The notes beneath the pieces were generated by a model. It saw only the letters and a list, made by a program, of their open reading frames with translations, did not search any database and was not told the DNA's origin. Position numbers and translations under genes: made by a program. Positions 22,404 to 35,327 of a DNA stretch of 64,000 nt are shown one piece after another. Origin of the DNA: Marasmius tenuissimus (taxonomy: Eukaryota > Basidiomycota > Agaricomycetes > Agaricales > Marasmiaceae); contig JAQOTA010000057.1 in the NCBI GenBank assembly GCA_029532415.1, forward strand, positions 496,001 to 560,000, written 5' to 3'. Numbering within the stretch: position 1 is the first letter of the stretch; the number at the start of each line of letters is the position of its first letter.

Positions 22404-23850
22404 ATGCTTCTCCACTTGCAACCACCACGTCGTTCCCCTCTCGTCCAGGATTACGATAAAAAACTGTTTCCTCTCAGAAAAACCACATCTGACCCTGCCT
22501 GCCCTGCTGCAAATCTTCCCAAAGAGGTCATCGTCATCATTCTAAACTTCCTGATCGGCAACCATCATCCTCTCCAAGGAAACTTACCCTGCGAGATTAG
22601 ACGCGTTCTCCGAGGATGTTCACTGATCTCGTTTGCGTGGCTCTTGGCCGTTCGCCACCTACTATTCGAAAACTTCCCCGTACCGAGAACTATGAGCTTC
22701 TTCCAGCGTCTCAAACGCATCTGGTCATCCCCGAACCTCACAATCGATGGCAACGAAGTGAAGATCTTGGACGTAAAGGGAAGCGCACCCGTAAACTGGA
22801 CTCAGGTGCCTGCATGGGTTCATCCAGCAGAGAGAGAACGCGTCCAGAACCTCGCTAATACATTAGACAACTTCCTCAACTGGGTTGCTCGAAATCCTGA
22901 ATATGGGGGCCCTACCTTCGCCAACCTGAGAGAGCTCCGACTGAGTGAGATGTACTTTCGCTCTTCCCTGCTTTTCAACTCTGGAGAATGGGTTGTTCTA
23001 ACCCATCGAACGCAATACAGCGTGGCACACTCGTTCCTTGCGCTGAAGAGGCTCGATTTGGGACGAGTCAGGTTCCTGAACGAGTCTCTGTTCACATCGT
23101 TCTTGGGCTATTTTCATGTGACGCTGGAGGAGCTGATATTGGATCGCGTCGAAATTGACACATACAGGAATTTTTCGGAGCACTCTGAGATTCCGAGCAG
23201 CTGGTTGTTGTTCGGTGACGCTCTACTCCCTTGGCTCAGAGAGTTGCGTGTATCGAGGACCGCTATACATGTGATCCCCCTTCTTATTCCTGCTCCCAAC
23301 TTGCACGAGCTCTTCGTCGACATGACAGGGGCACAAATATCTAAGAAAGAGACCCTGGAAGCCCTCATCGGCTTGGCCTGCTCTTCCCAATGTCTGAATC
23401 GCGTCACAGTTCAGGGCGCTAGTTACCAAACAGGAATCGACGGTATGAATTCTACTCTGAACTCTTAGCTCGGCTCAAGTACTTATTTGACTTCTTTCAG
23501 ATTCGTTTTTCTCTGGGCTATTGTCTGCATCCCCATCTCTTTCCGAACTCAATTTTCACATTCAACAACACGTCTTCGACACCGTCCATTCCCCTTCAAT
23601 CCCTAACCTGAATCTCGTTACATTACGGTTGCGTTCCCTGCAAACCGAACAAACAAACCTTCGAGCTCTCGATAACTACCTCCGAGCCTCATTCCCGCAA
23701 TTAGAATTATTACACTTCGAGTTGAAAGTTCCTGCGGGCACTACGGAGGACCAAACCCTCGGCCGATTGGGGTATATGATGCCATGGTGTAAAGAACGAG
23801 GATGTTTGAATCCGAGCCAGCGTTGGCGTTCGGAGCATGGTGGCGGATGA
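22404..23850 (+). CDS. F-box-like protein, tandem paralogue 3
   Basis: Two exons, 22404-23442 and 23501-23850, phase 1, give 462 aa. It has MLLHLQPPRRSPL, an F-box-like ANLPKEVIVIILNFLI with RRVLRGCSLISFAWLLAVRHLLF, then the same Leu-rich body (FANLRELRLSEMYF, LTHRTQYSVAHSF, LEELILDRVEIDTYRNF, APNLHELFVDM). Exon 2 starts DSFFSGLLSASPSLSEL, and the protein ends with MMPWCKERGCLNPSQRW. A start further upstream in the same frame (22278) is possible, but the MLLHL start is shared by all three copies and is preferred. Same inferred role as the other copies. Confidence 0.82.
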
Positions 23851-24396
23851 GGGTTAGGTCCGAGGAACTACAAAGATGAATCAGAGGCATGATCTCGTAT
23901 GAAGTGGCCAGGTAGATCATATTTGTCACAAGTGTATCGAGCCTTCGACCCTTTTCGATCCTTTTGCCCTTTCTTGAACCAGCAGTTGACCAGTTACGAA
24001 AAATTTAAATCCTTCGAAGGAGATTACGACTAGATAAACTGTACCTATACCTATAACAACAGTCCTTTGTGGTTTTGCGAGATAACAAGACGAGGGAATG
24101 GAACTATGAACGCAGTGAATAAAAAATAATGATGGGGGCGGTATATAACTACGAATAAAGAGTCTAAAGAGTTAACATGGTGACCAACGATCTAACCGAA
24201 GAAAGGATGGTGCCAGGTGGATGTGCGTTGGGTAAGAGAGAAAAAGCCGAGGAACAGCGAAAAGCAGGTACTACCTATAACCAAAAAGACGTAGATCCGC
24301 AACGAAGAAAAAGCGAAACGGCAACGGTGGGCTACGAGTCGTTGGAGTCAAGAGTTCCGACGCTCGCTAGCCCCTTCCCCACCTATTCACCTTCGC

Positions 24397-26217
24397 TTAC
24401 TCCCAGACGAGCTTCCCCTTGTCATCCACGGAAGCTTGCATCCCACCGCTCATCGACTTCCCCCCGCCCTTCTTCGAGTTTTGTTCCTTCATCCTCTCCT
24501 GCTCTAGCGTTCTCTTATGCTGGGACACTGTGGCCAATCGTTGCTTCTCTTGCTCGGCTTTGGCAGCCTTTTGCTCCTCCCTCTTACGAGCGTTCTGCCG
24601 CTGCTTTTTGGTCATCGATTCAGGAGCCTTAATCGGACCGTGTTGAGACGTAGAGGACGAGGAGAGGTTGGTAGAGCGCTCGGGTCCTAGGAGAACGATG
24701 GTTAGTCACTGAGCATGGCAGCGTTGGGAGAGAAAGGGAAAGAAGGTGAGGCGTCAGCCATTCCAACTTGGTTGGAAGTTGCACTCGCAACCCCGGCGAG
24801 TTCGAGTGACATGACGCGGAACTCTGAGAGTTAAGGAAGAGGCGAATGTCTGAAGGCCCTGATATCGACCGGGATTACCCCAATGCCGCAGGGAGCATAC
24901 TCCTTCCCACAAATGGAGAAACATGGATAGAAACGAGACAGAGTATGTCAGAGACGACGTGAGTTGTGACTTACTAGGTCTCCCGCCCCGCTTGACGACA
25001 CCCCATCCTTCATCGTCGTCACCTTCACCATCACCAGTTTCTCCGCCACTGGGCCCGGGACCTATGGTATAAGCGTGCGTGAGTCAAATGCCGGATTGGT
25101 CGACTAAAATTAAACCCTACCTTGGTCAACGTCCTCATAGTCACCCCATGAGAATCCTGCGGCGGGCTTCTCGCCGGGGTTGGGCTGAATTCGCATCACC
25201 CGTGAGACGGTTGGGTGGTCAGGTGTTTCCAGCATGCTATCGGTGAAGAAGACACGTCAGTAATGAGCTGTAAAGGAGCGTGAAGAAACAGAAAACTTAC
25301 TCCTCGACGTGAGTTTTGCGTGGTTTTGGCAGTAACCTCTCGGCAAGGGGTCTCCTCTGTCCTTGTGCGTTCTTGGATGAACGCTCCTGCTCCTCTTCGC
25401 CCTCGTCCTCAGCATCTCCGTCGCCCTCTTCAGACGTTCCGGTAGTCAGAGCGTCTCCCGTGGAAACAGAAACATTGTCCGAGGCGGAGGTCGTCGCTGC
25501 GGGACGCAACTGTGTCGACTCGGAGGCGGATATTGCCTGCTTGTTCTTCTTTGGTCGTGATTCGACACGGGTCCACTCTCCGTCTGTGTCGACAGATATT
25601 GTCGAGTGGTGGAGCGAATCTGAAGCTTTGAGCTGGGATTTCGGTTTCGACGGGAGTTCCTGGGACTGAGTCGGCGTCAAACCCTGGGACTGAGCCTTTT
25701 TCTTCTTCTGCTTCTTCGATTTCTGGGGTCCTGGATCTGAGCTAGCGAGCTGCTGAACCACAACGTCCGGTGTGGCCAATTTCTCCGCAGCAGCAGTCGA
25801 CTGAGATCGTTCTCCAGCGTCGTCCGCAGCGGCCTTCTTCTTCTTCTTAGCCTTGCTCTTCTTGCCAGTCGCCGCCGAGCCCGACGCTTCAAGACCACTG
25901 GCCGACGCTGAACCGAGTTCGTCGTCGAACTGACCTGGCACAACAGCCGGGAAAGGAACTACCGTCGGTGTTGACCCTGCAACAGCTGCGGATGTTGTGG
26001 ACGTTGCAGCGCCTGCGCCAGCCTTTTCTTTCTTGTTTTTACCACCCTTCTTCCCTGATGTACCCTTATTCTCCTTTCCGTCTCCGCTAGACTCCTTCAT
26101 TTTCTCATCCGAATCAGATTTTGATACTTGATATCCAATACCGTAGCCAATAGCGCCAACGACGACAGCGGTCGTGACAGCTGCCTCTGGAGAGAGAAGA
26201 GATTGCGCCGAGCCCAT
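24397..26217 (-). CDS. Conserved Lys/Ser-rich membrane-anchored fungal protein
   Basis: The ATG at 26217 opens MGSAQSLLSPEAAVTTAVVV with one N-terminal membrane span (VTTAVVVGAIGYGIGYQV). A long charged, low-complexity region with KKSKAKKKKK and KSKKQKKKK blocks and a WTRVESRPKKNK motif follows. Exons 26217..25301, 25236..25121 and 25061..24975 join cleanly and add FSWGDYEDVDQ and DDDEGWGVVKRGGRPR, a pattern conserved in basidiomycete hypothetical proteins as I recall. A last exon ends MTKKQRQNARKREEQKAAKA...GKLVWE, a basic coiled-coil tail. The last junction does not close: exon 3 ends in phase 1, while the only clear acceptor (before 24685) needs phase 2, so a small extra exon or an indel is likely. 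Possibly an ER-anchored, RNA- or ribosome-associated protein; this is inference from composition only. Confidence 0.65.
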
Positions 26218-29200
26218 GGTTAAGAATGACCTGATGGAAGAACGAATGAGAGAAAAAATAAGGAATTAACGGGGTGGGGGTCAATGTGAGAGACAGGGAT
26301 GTGAGGCTGTGACGTGGAATACTGGTCAGGTGACCGGGACGACGCGCTCTTTGATCTTGTTTGTACGAATTCCTCGCGTTTGGCACTGTACTTAGTGGCC
26401 GGCTGACGGGGAACCCTTCTTGGGTCTTTGATGCGATGAGGTCCGCATGAGAGGTTTCACAGTATCGACAACAAATTCTGAAAGTTTTGAAATGAAAGAG
26501 AAAGTCAAGTTTTATTCAAACAGTAACTACAAGTACATACAATAAGTATCGCAATCGTACTGGTGTACCACTGTACATGTATCTCCCATACGGGTCTCAT
26601 ACGACAGTGTTTACAATCGCTGAGATCTTTGGGTGAGAGAATCCATCTCCCTTAGCAAGAGTTCAAGATACCCTCTTTGCCTGTGAGGACAGAGAGGAGC
26701 AACCCAAATATCAACTCGCTAGGTGAAAACTTTCGATAAAAGAAGAGGGGAAAAATCGTCCGAGGTTTTTATACTGGCACCTTGAGTTGTGGCTTGTTTG
26801 AAGATGGTCTGTGCGCACCTGCCACATGGACTTCATGGTCCGTGCGCACTCAACGCTATAAAGCCTGGCGCGGAGTTTGAAAATTTTCTTCTTCACAGTC
26901 ACCTCGTGCAGTGCTCTCCCTTTTCCACTCGGTCAAGGCCCTGGGTTATCGCCTCAATGAAACCTGGTATTGGGTGCTACGAGAAGATGGATTAGTCGCT
27001 AGCTGGGCATGCCGTCTCTATCAATCAGTTTCATACAAGATGAGGTGGCTAATCAGCTTCCGGCACAGATTCGCTTTTTTCTACTTTCTTTACAATCTGG
27101 ATCTTGTACTATCCACAGTTTGCTTCCAATATACAGCGTTACGCCACTCCCGTCGTTCAAATGGCATTCTCCAACTCTTGGCACGGTATTCTGTTGCAGC
27201 TAATTCGTTGCTCTCCCCCGCACGCAGGGTGTAAGAAATTGGCCTTTGGACCTACAAGAAGTTGAAGAATGTGAGTATGATCTCATGTAAACTCTATTAC
27301 CAATCCTTATCAGCCTATACCGGATCATATAACCGCACCAAACTGCGACTGGTCGGCGGTCACAGACGACCCGAAGAGCCAACGAAGAGAAATTGAAAAG
27401 GCACCCGCAACGAGGGCCGCTGCCCGCACCATATGACGAAAATAGCAGAAGATCATCGGATATAGAACAGCGAGATCCGTTGCTACATGTGCTACATCCT
27501 ATACCCGCTCACGAAACCCGTCGATTCCACATGTCGGGCTACTGTAACGGGCCATGTTTGTCTATTTGTCTATCTCGGGACGGTAAATTTGAGACTGAAA
27601 GCTGTTTCAAAGTTCCCGCTATGTTCTTCCCCGGCGGAATGAATGGAGCTAAATCTATTTTGAGCAACCCACAGCAGGTGTCCGTAGCATGTTGGTTGTG
27701 AGCAGAACGTATCGTGCAATCATGAAGGTTGTTATGAGGGTATCTGCTCAACGGGACGTAAGTATTACTTATCGATTCCTCGTCGGGCTCATTTGTTGAC
27801 GTTACTTCAAGGCTTTCATAACTTTTGAGTCCAGATTCTATCAATCAATCGCACAAGAACGTACCTTTGGATTGGCGATAGGATAGATCACGCCGTTGTA
27901 GCCGACCTACACGCTCAGTCCCAACGGAACGAGGCGTCATTCCGCTCGAGCCTCGCGGCCGGTTTTTGCCTCCTTTCAGTGAGTACTGTTCCCGACCTCT
28001 CATCTACACCACAATCGGCACCACTTAGTTATACATTAGATGCCTTGAGGTCAACACGCGGTGGTGGCATTCTGCAAGCTGGAGTATCGACAAGTCGTCA
28101 CGCGTCATTAACGGACCAGACGAGCAAGCTGTGAGTGGATACACGTTGCGTGTGGCGTGTTCAATGAGTTCGACAAAGATGCTGACTGACGCCGGTGATT
28201 GTCAAGATCTATCGATGTCCTCAATCTTCAGCTAATCTTCATGCTTGCAGGAGCGGAGTTGTCAGTGGCGTGAAAGCATGTTCGCGGAGATCCAAAAGGT
28301 CGTGTCACGGTAACCGCGATCGATATTATCACCTGCGTCTAAACGGGCTCGGCGCGGACTTTGGTCATTATCCCGTCACAATCTGGCCCGAGATTGCTGT
28401 GTAGCCCTTGAGGGACGCTGAGTGTGCAGCTTGCGTTAACAAAGGGTGGGGTGTTGCGTATCGTCAACCGAATCATTCCTGCTGAACAATATGCCGGCCT
28501 AACCAGCGTGACGGAAGGACAAGAGATGGAACGAGTCAGCGTACGTTGCAGGCAAAAGACTGGCGACTCCAGGTCATCTCCGGCAAAGGATTCCATTGAA
28601 TCTCAATCAAGAATCGTTAGGTTCGACGGGATCTAGTCGGAAATATCATGATGCCGGAAGGAAGCGAATGGCGTGGAAAGATGCCAAAATATTCCCGTAC
28701 ATCCGCTTTGTGAAGACAATAAACAGCCTAGAACAGCTCAGGAACTCTGTCGTTGTTCTGTCGTTTGACTGACAGTGCCCTCTTTCATCACCTTCTCGCT
28801 GACAAGCCCAGGCATCAGTTCCCCAGCGGTGCGTTTGCCCCATGTTTACGTTCTTGCCGATCGCTCACGAGTCCGTCCCTCGCTAGACTACTCCTAATTC
28901 ACTACTCCAGACTAGTGCCTGCCCTCAGACTGTGTATCGAGTCTTGTGATTACCTCTTCGCGGCATGATCGATGGGAATAGTGCCCCAGGATCCAACTTT
29001 CCTCTTCCGCATAGCTCGGGATGCGGAACTATTATGAGGTTTGTTCATCAAACCGCCACTGCTCCTCCAAATCACGCTTTTTGTCTCTGTGGCTCCTCTT
29101 GGTTAGTATCCGAATTGTTGACCCCCGTTCTGTCAAGCGACATGTCGAAACAGGGCCCTGAAATGATTGTTAGGCTACCGCGGCCGCCAAAAGTCATGTT

Positions 29201-32200
29201 GTTAGCCTTCGTAAGAACTCTATCTCGCGTGCGTTCATCTCATTTCGGTGATATGCAGGAAGAACGATGATGCTGCGATCCGAAAGACTCGCAAAGAGAC
29301 CTTCGTTTCAATCCCTGCTCTAGGCCTGACTGTTCTTCCTTCCTCGACTGAGCGACGCAGCTTTGCCCCACTCGGAGGATTTGGTCCAGGCGGACTGAAA
29401 GGGAATACACGGTCCGACCAAACCTCCTAAGTTCTCGCCGGTCACCGCTCTCGGACCCATTCGGCGTTTAGCCCTGACACTGGTGACTGAAGGTACCTCG
29501 AAGCTGTGTGGTCCATTTCCCCCCGTCCTTTCGCTAGAGTCATTCCAGCCAAATTTCCCCTTAGTGCCGGATGATAGGTCGGTGTGCCGGGCGGAGCTAG
29601 CTTGTGTGCCAACCCAAAAGCGACGGGGATAATGCCTGCAGGCTTGAAGCTCCTTTTTGGGCGTATAAGGAATGGATCGGTCTAGCAATAAACGGTATGT
29701 ATTGGTATGTACGCCATCGATATGGCAGTTTCCATAAACGACTCGGAATCTGACGCACTTATCGGACCCCCCAAGGTATGCATCCAAATCGTTTTGGAGC
29801 AATGTCTATGTCATAGCTCGGGGTATGTTATCTCGACGACCTCTTGAACCCTTTAAACGTGCTGTCCGTACATTTGTATACATACATACGAATGTTGGAA
29901 TCAAATTAAGGCTACATGTCCTCACTAGTTTTGGACTAAATTCGCTTTTTTGGTATCTAATTGGTGAAGGCTCAACAGCTCTTCATAGCTTGACCCACAC
30001 GACAATGTACACCTGCAGGATAATCGGAGGTTCGGCAATATATGACCGACCAATTTGCGGTTGAACGGTATGCGATGTGATCCCACCCAGCATAATACCC
30101 TTCAGAACCACATTGCTTTGCAAGCGTAATTGAAGACTCGCAGGGACCAGACAATCACATTCTCATGGTCGACGGAACACTGATGCTCAAGTATGCAGTC
30201 GGTTATCTCACATCGCTATGGATGAACTGCTCAATCCCGCCTATTCAGGGATGGTTCTCTCTCGGTCCCAATCCTGGGGGTTCCGACTTGAAAGGCCTGG
30301 AATTTGGAGTCTACGTATCAGTTCAGGTCGTATTCAGGCCTGCTGCGTCAACACTGCGGTGGCGTCGTTTAAAATTCCATTGAATTCTCAAACACTCCGC
30401 CAGGCGATGATTAAATCCCTGCCACGGATTATTTGCACCCGGATTTTGGTGGCTCGAGTGCCGTGTAACGTGTTGTAGACAAGCGAAAAGTGAGGACCAA
30501 TAGGTATCATTCAACCCCGAGCCACTTATGCACTTCTCGGGCTCAACAGATCATGGAGTCGGGTCGACAAGTGGGACATCGATGAAGATCCGTGAATACG
30601 TGAAAGGTAGACTATCCACATGTATAGTATCCGTGTTCTACTCTTGAGTCCTATTTTCCTTCCCACCTTCAGCCACGCAACATCGTAGGTGTCACATCCT
30701 CAATAAGGACCCAAGCCACAACGATTAAAAGGGACCGAGCTTACGCGTCGTAGCATCGGCAAGCACCGTGGGTCCGAGAGTCATCGACGAGAGAATAACA
30801 ATTGAGAGAGTATGAAATGGCCAAGAAGAGATCATTGTCAGGAAATCCGAAAGTGGCTCAGAATCTCTTGGGGGAAACACGCTTAGCCACGATGCTCCGT
30901 TGCGAAAGGAAAATGGGTCTGTGGGGTCGTAAGTGGCATTTACCACATTCCCTCATTCGAAGCAGGACCGCCTGCGAGCCCAGCGTCCCCACTTCTCGAT
31001 TCTATGTGAGTCAAAAATGTATGCGCCCCCGTGTTGAGCTGGCGTTCGTACGTATTCATGATAGGATAGCGTCGGACATCACACCTGCCAGTGGGAGGGT
31101 TTAGTGACAATTATGAAGGGTGGGTAACTCCGATGACTGGAACCTGGCAACCAGGTGAATGGGTCACCTGGTATCGGCGGTCGACTCGCAGGTTCTACAC
31201 GCTGCCAGCCTCGTTCCCGCCCAATGAATCAGTCTAACAGCTCCAGCTGTTGAAGCAGTAAAAAAAATATGACCTCGTTGTTCAAGGACTGGTATGAATG
31301 TCGCATGGCTTTCAACATCTCAGAGATTGAAGATTGATTGTAAGAGACTTGTACCCGCCCATTTCCTTCTGGAAGGCTATAGAATATCATTTACCCAAAT
31401 CTAGCGCCGTAGAAGGCCATAGATGGGCGCGTATGGAGCAAAGTCAGCAAGATCTGACAATCTTTCAGGCTCGGGGATACCGCGTTGGACCTTGCAACAC
31501 GTGGGTACAGCACCGAAATGCATTATTGATATACAGTCTTATACAGTTCATCGAGAGACCCCCATTTTTCACCCGTAGCTATCTCTCGCTAAAGGAGCCC
31601 ACTTATACATTGCCACACAGTATTGATCTAAAGATCACATCTACTTATACACCTTCTGAAGATGTTCCGTCCTTGCGAGATGCGTCTCTCATTGCTCACC
31701 AAGGTCCCTTTTCGGTAGCCAATATCAGCTTGGCCAAGATCTCCCATATCATCCAGGTTATCAATGTGTCCTTGAAGTGAAAATCAGTGATCATTTACCC
31801 CACCCTGAACCTACTCGTTTCAAGTCCCTGCAAGTGGGAACTCCAGAGGACATGAACATTGAAGTACGTAGTAGCGGATCATGTTCGGAGTCTTAGGGAG
31901 CTGTGGATTTCAGAACGTGAAGCGTGCAGAAGTCCCGGGCATACCCAAAAATTGCATACCGTATACCTGTGCGGGTGTCACTCCGCACCTCTAAGGTACA
32001 GCGACAACCCTCCGCCTCTTCGTCGGACAGCCCAGGACGCAGTCTCTAGCTTGCTGTCTTGAGCACTGTTCAATCACTTATCATCCGTTGCGATGGCTTC
32101 AAAGTTGTCGACGGCGAGCCAGACTTGACCAACGGGAGCTCTTTGCCGCGCACAGGTCGGTCCCAGATTTTAGGAATTTGGCCGACATTCTACAGTAAAA

Positions 32201-33455
32201 GGCTGGCGAAGAAGGTGCTGTAGTTCTCAGTGTAGCCTGAATATCATGTCGATGACACTGGAGGCCGACCGTCATGATGAACTTGAAGAATGAGCGTGAG
32301 ACGGACTGACTCCTGGGAATTCGACATTGTGGGAAGTTTAGCTTCAAGAAGAGTCCGTGCTTAGTCGTCATTATGAAGCATCCGAGCCCTCGGACACGAG
32401 CTCGAGGTTGTGCTTCCGTGCGGAACTTCCAGAACACTGAAGAAGAGTTTTAGCCTCTCTTCTACCAGAACCTTCTCTGTGGCACGGCTGGTGGCGATGT
32501 CTTTGGTGCCCCTTACACAGTGTGGCGTGGTCTTCGCATTTGATCGCGAGAAAGAAGGAATCAGGGATAGGCTGGGATAGGAGGGTGGAGAATGGATGAC
32601 CTCCTACGCAACTCCTACGCATTTCATCTCGATAGGAGGCGAACCTATGATCAAACTGCGAAGTCCCGTTTCCAGGCACATGTTGCAAAATTCGAAGAGC
32701 AGGCACGGGAGGGTTGCGTCAAGGACCCCGTGCGAGTAGGTCTGAAAAGTATGTTATCACGTCTCTATTACCACACGTAGTTGCAGAGGGACTCCTTGAC
32801 AACCGGGACAGGGTGTAGTCCAAGGTTTACCACAAGGTCTCACAAGATCAGCCCATCTTCCAATACGAGATCAGATGAAAGCGGGGCGGGAAAAATAATC
32901 CGGATTCTCAGACGGCTCGATAACTGTACATTGGCTTAGGTCAATCCCTTTGTCTTCGGTGCGCAACCTAACAACGGATTGGGGACAATCACTAGAATGA
33001 GGCTTTGGAGGTATGCTATGTACAACGGTGGTGAAATATACACGTACGAGGGTATGAATGTACGATACTGATACATCAGATTATATGCAAATTACTAACA
33101 TAGGAAAGAAAAGCGACAATGCGGAGTATGGAACACCAGAGGCGAACGTGACGGAAGAGGTACAATGACGTGTAGGATTCGCTAACACAAAGACTAACCC
33201 CGTGCAAGGTTATGCACAAAGAAAACAAAAGATGTTGGAATCAGCGCTAGCCAGGGCTAGGGTGATACGTTATGAGTTTGCAAGAAGAGTTACGCGAGAT
33301 CTCGGATCTGAGCGGGGTATAGCACTCACAGCCTAAGGCGACAACCAAGCGGCCGGCCGTAGAGAACTTCCTCTGTCTGTAACCAGAAGGTGGGCTGTGG
33401 GCGAATTCCCGACCCTTAATGGAGTGGTTTTGGGTAAAGGAAAGGCAACCCGGGG
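26218..33455. other. 7.2 kb without a supported gene
   Basis: Only scattered ORFs of 60-160 codons on all frames, none with a domain, signal peptide or consistent introns. A TATAAAG near 26859 has no convincing gene after it. The longest candidates (31334-31780 +, 29802..29320 -) have no recognisable family. The stretch may be decayed repeats or old transposon sequence, but no terminal repeats, reverse transcriptase or transposase motifs were seen. The right end should hold the 3' UTR of the Zn2Cys6 gene. Confidence 0.5.
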
Positions 33456-35327
33456 CTACCGGGGGCTGCGACTCCTCCTCCTCCCCTTCACAGTAGCTGC
33501 CGAGCTACTCGGGGACTTTCCACTGCTCTCCTGACCATAAGCAGAACCAACCGAGCTCGAACTCAAACTATGTTGATGTCCCATTCGCCGGGGCTCGGTC
33601 GGCATACCAGGTAGGGGCGGCGGTATATTAGAGAGCGATTCTGAAGGTACTGAACGCAATGAGCATGGCCAGTGTATTGCATAGGCGAGCAGAAACATAC
33701 CTTTTCTATCACGGCTTGAGAAGCCAACGATTGGCGAGGACCTGGCGTGTCTCAGCTCCCGTTCCCGTTCCCTCTCTGAGTCCCTTTGGGCTCGGCTGCC
33801 TGGCAAAATGGGACTTCGGGTTGGACTTGGAGGTGCACCACTCAGCAGGTGATGTATACCCAAAGACGGCGGTGGTTGAGCTGGCGGGGGACCGGCAACT
33901 CCCGGGATCGAAGTATGATGAGAAGGTAACGATTGAGTGGGAGGAGAGTGTAGAGACTGGGGAGGGTGTTGAGGGTGAGAAGATCCTGGGCCAGACTGTA
34001 CAGATGGAGGATAGCCGGGTTGTTGAATCTGAAAGGCCTGAGGGTGGCCAGCCCCGCGCAGAACAATGCTTTCGAGATACTCGAGGCGCGCCTTCAGCTC
34101 ATCGAACTCGTGTCGCGATATATATTTCTCCACCGGTTCCACTATGTGCCATTGACACTTGGCTTGCTCGCCACGACGAGTACAAGGAGCACATGGTTGC
34201 GACCTGAACAAAAATTCGGTGAGTTCGTGGCTCTATATCATAGCGTGTGATGTTCGGGATCTCGGTATACCGCGACGGTGAGAATTCGAGACCGTCCTCA
34301 CCTATCGCACTTGATTTTTCTTCTTTTACACTCTAACGGCCGGACCGGGGAGACGTCGTCGATGGTATGGTGAAAGAGTAAACGAGCCGTCAATTCCGTT
34401 TACGCAAAGAGAAGGCGATGTTGGGGAGGGTGCAAAAAAGGGGAGTTCGTGTCAGCCTCTGAACCAATGAGAAATAACAATCAAAATCGAGGTTGGTGGG
34501 AAGATATATGAATAGGTAGTCTCAGAAGAGGGATGCGTAGACGCGCCATCACGCCATTCGGCAGAAGCAATATAGGAAAATAGAAAGATTAACGCACCGG
34601 TGCAACTCAAAGCTTGTCTTCTCCTTTTCTTTTTAGGTGGCCCCTCCGTATCTAGGTCCATTCCGCTCCCCTCCCCGCCATGATCCTCGCCACGTTCTCT
34701 ATCGTATATTTCACGGGACTCCCTCACTCCTTCAGATACTCGACCGCCGGAGAATGTTCGAGGACGTCGACTGGGACCGGCCGTAGGCTCGTCATCTTCC
34801 GAATCGTCGACTCTTGAGTGTAATGGGTGTTGAGGGGCAGCTCGTGCGTAACCTAGCAGAGGTGGAGGTGGAGGCTGGTGAGAGTACGGGTATCCCGATC
34901 CTGATTGTGGCGGGTGTGGAGGCTGTGGAAGATGACTAGGACCAGGTGCTGACCCGTATGGCTGGAAAGGATATCCACCACCAAACGCCGGTGTCGCAGA
35001 TGGAGGCAAGGCCACTGTAATGGAGACAGTGGTAGTTACAACACGGGACTGCAGGACGAGTCAAGTTACAAACGCACCCAAGCCAGAAGAACCACTATCT
35101 GGTGGTGCGGGTGGTAAGTAAGGATGTAGATGATCTCGTATTGACGGTAGACTCTGAGCAGGTTGCGAGCCCGGGGACTCTACGGGTGAACGCCGTGTAC
35201 CCTGTGCGCTGCTTGACGCGGCCGATTTTTGTGTCAATGATGGGGAAGTCGTACTGTGAGGTGGTTGGGCGACCTGATGAGAAGCCGGCTTGGAATGTGA
35301 TGGTGGAGGAGTACGACGTGTGTTCAT
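33456..35327 (-). CDS. Zn2Cys6 (GAL4-type) DNA-binding protein
   Basis: Five exons (35327..35078, 35014..34598, 34332..34302, 34203..33701, 33649..33456) close in phase and give 464 aa. A long Ser/Pro/His-rich N-terminus ends in a basic stretch (PPKKKRRRQ). The binuclear zinc cluster follows: SCTECKRRKIKCDR, then SQPCAPCTRRGEQAKC, spacing C-x2-C-x6-C-x5-C-x2-C-x8-C, split over three exons of which the middle one is 31 bases. After it comes KYISRHEFDELKARLEYLES, a short dimerising coiled coil. The rest is Pro/Ser-rich with an RERERE-type charged stretch and ends KGRRRSRSPR. No fungal transcription factor middle domain is visible, so the protein is short for a full regulator. Targets unknown. 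The 51-base last intron is a multiple of three and could be retained. Confidence 0.85.

Larger units (their letters stand above)
18077..24130 (+). repeat. Tandem array of three F-box-like genes with flanks
   Basis: Three diverged direct repeats of about 2 kb. Each carries an upstream stretch (GTTGATC(A/G)ATCATCA, GCGAGCAGTGGCAAT), a two-exon F-box-like gene and 3' flank. The 3' flanks of copies 2 (21893-22180) and 3 (23851-24120) are very similar, with shared GACCCTTTTCGATCCTTTTG and CCTTTGTGGTTTT motifs, and similarity stops near 24130. Units 2 and 3 are preceded by relics of the last exon of the DUF1593 gene, so the duplicated unit probably began inside that gene. Confidence 0.75.

Noticed and set aside
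31334..31780. 148-codon plus-strand ORF in the gene-poor block
   Set aside because: Single ORF, no domain, no promoter or splice support; within chance expectation for this length of sequence.
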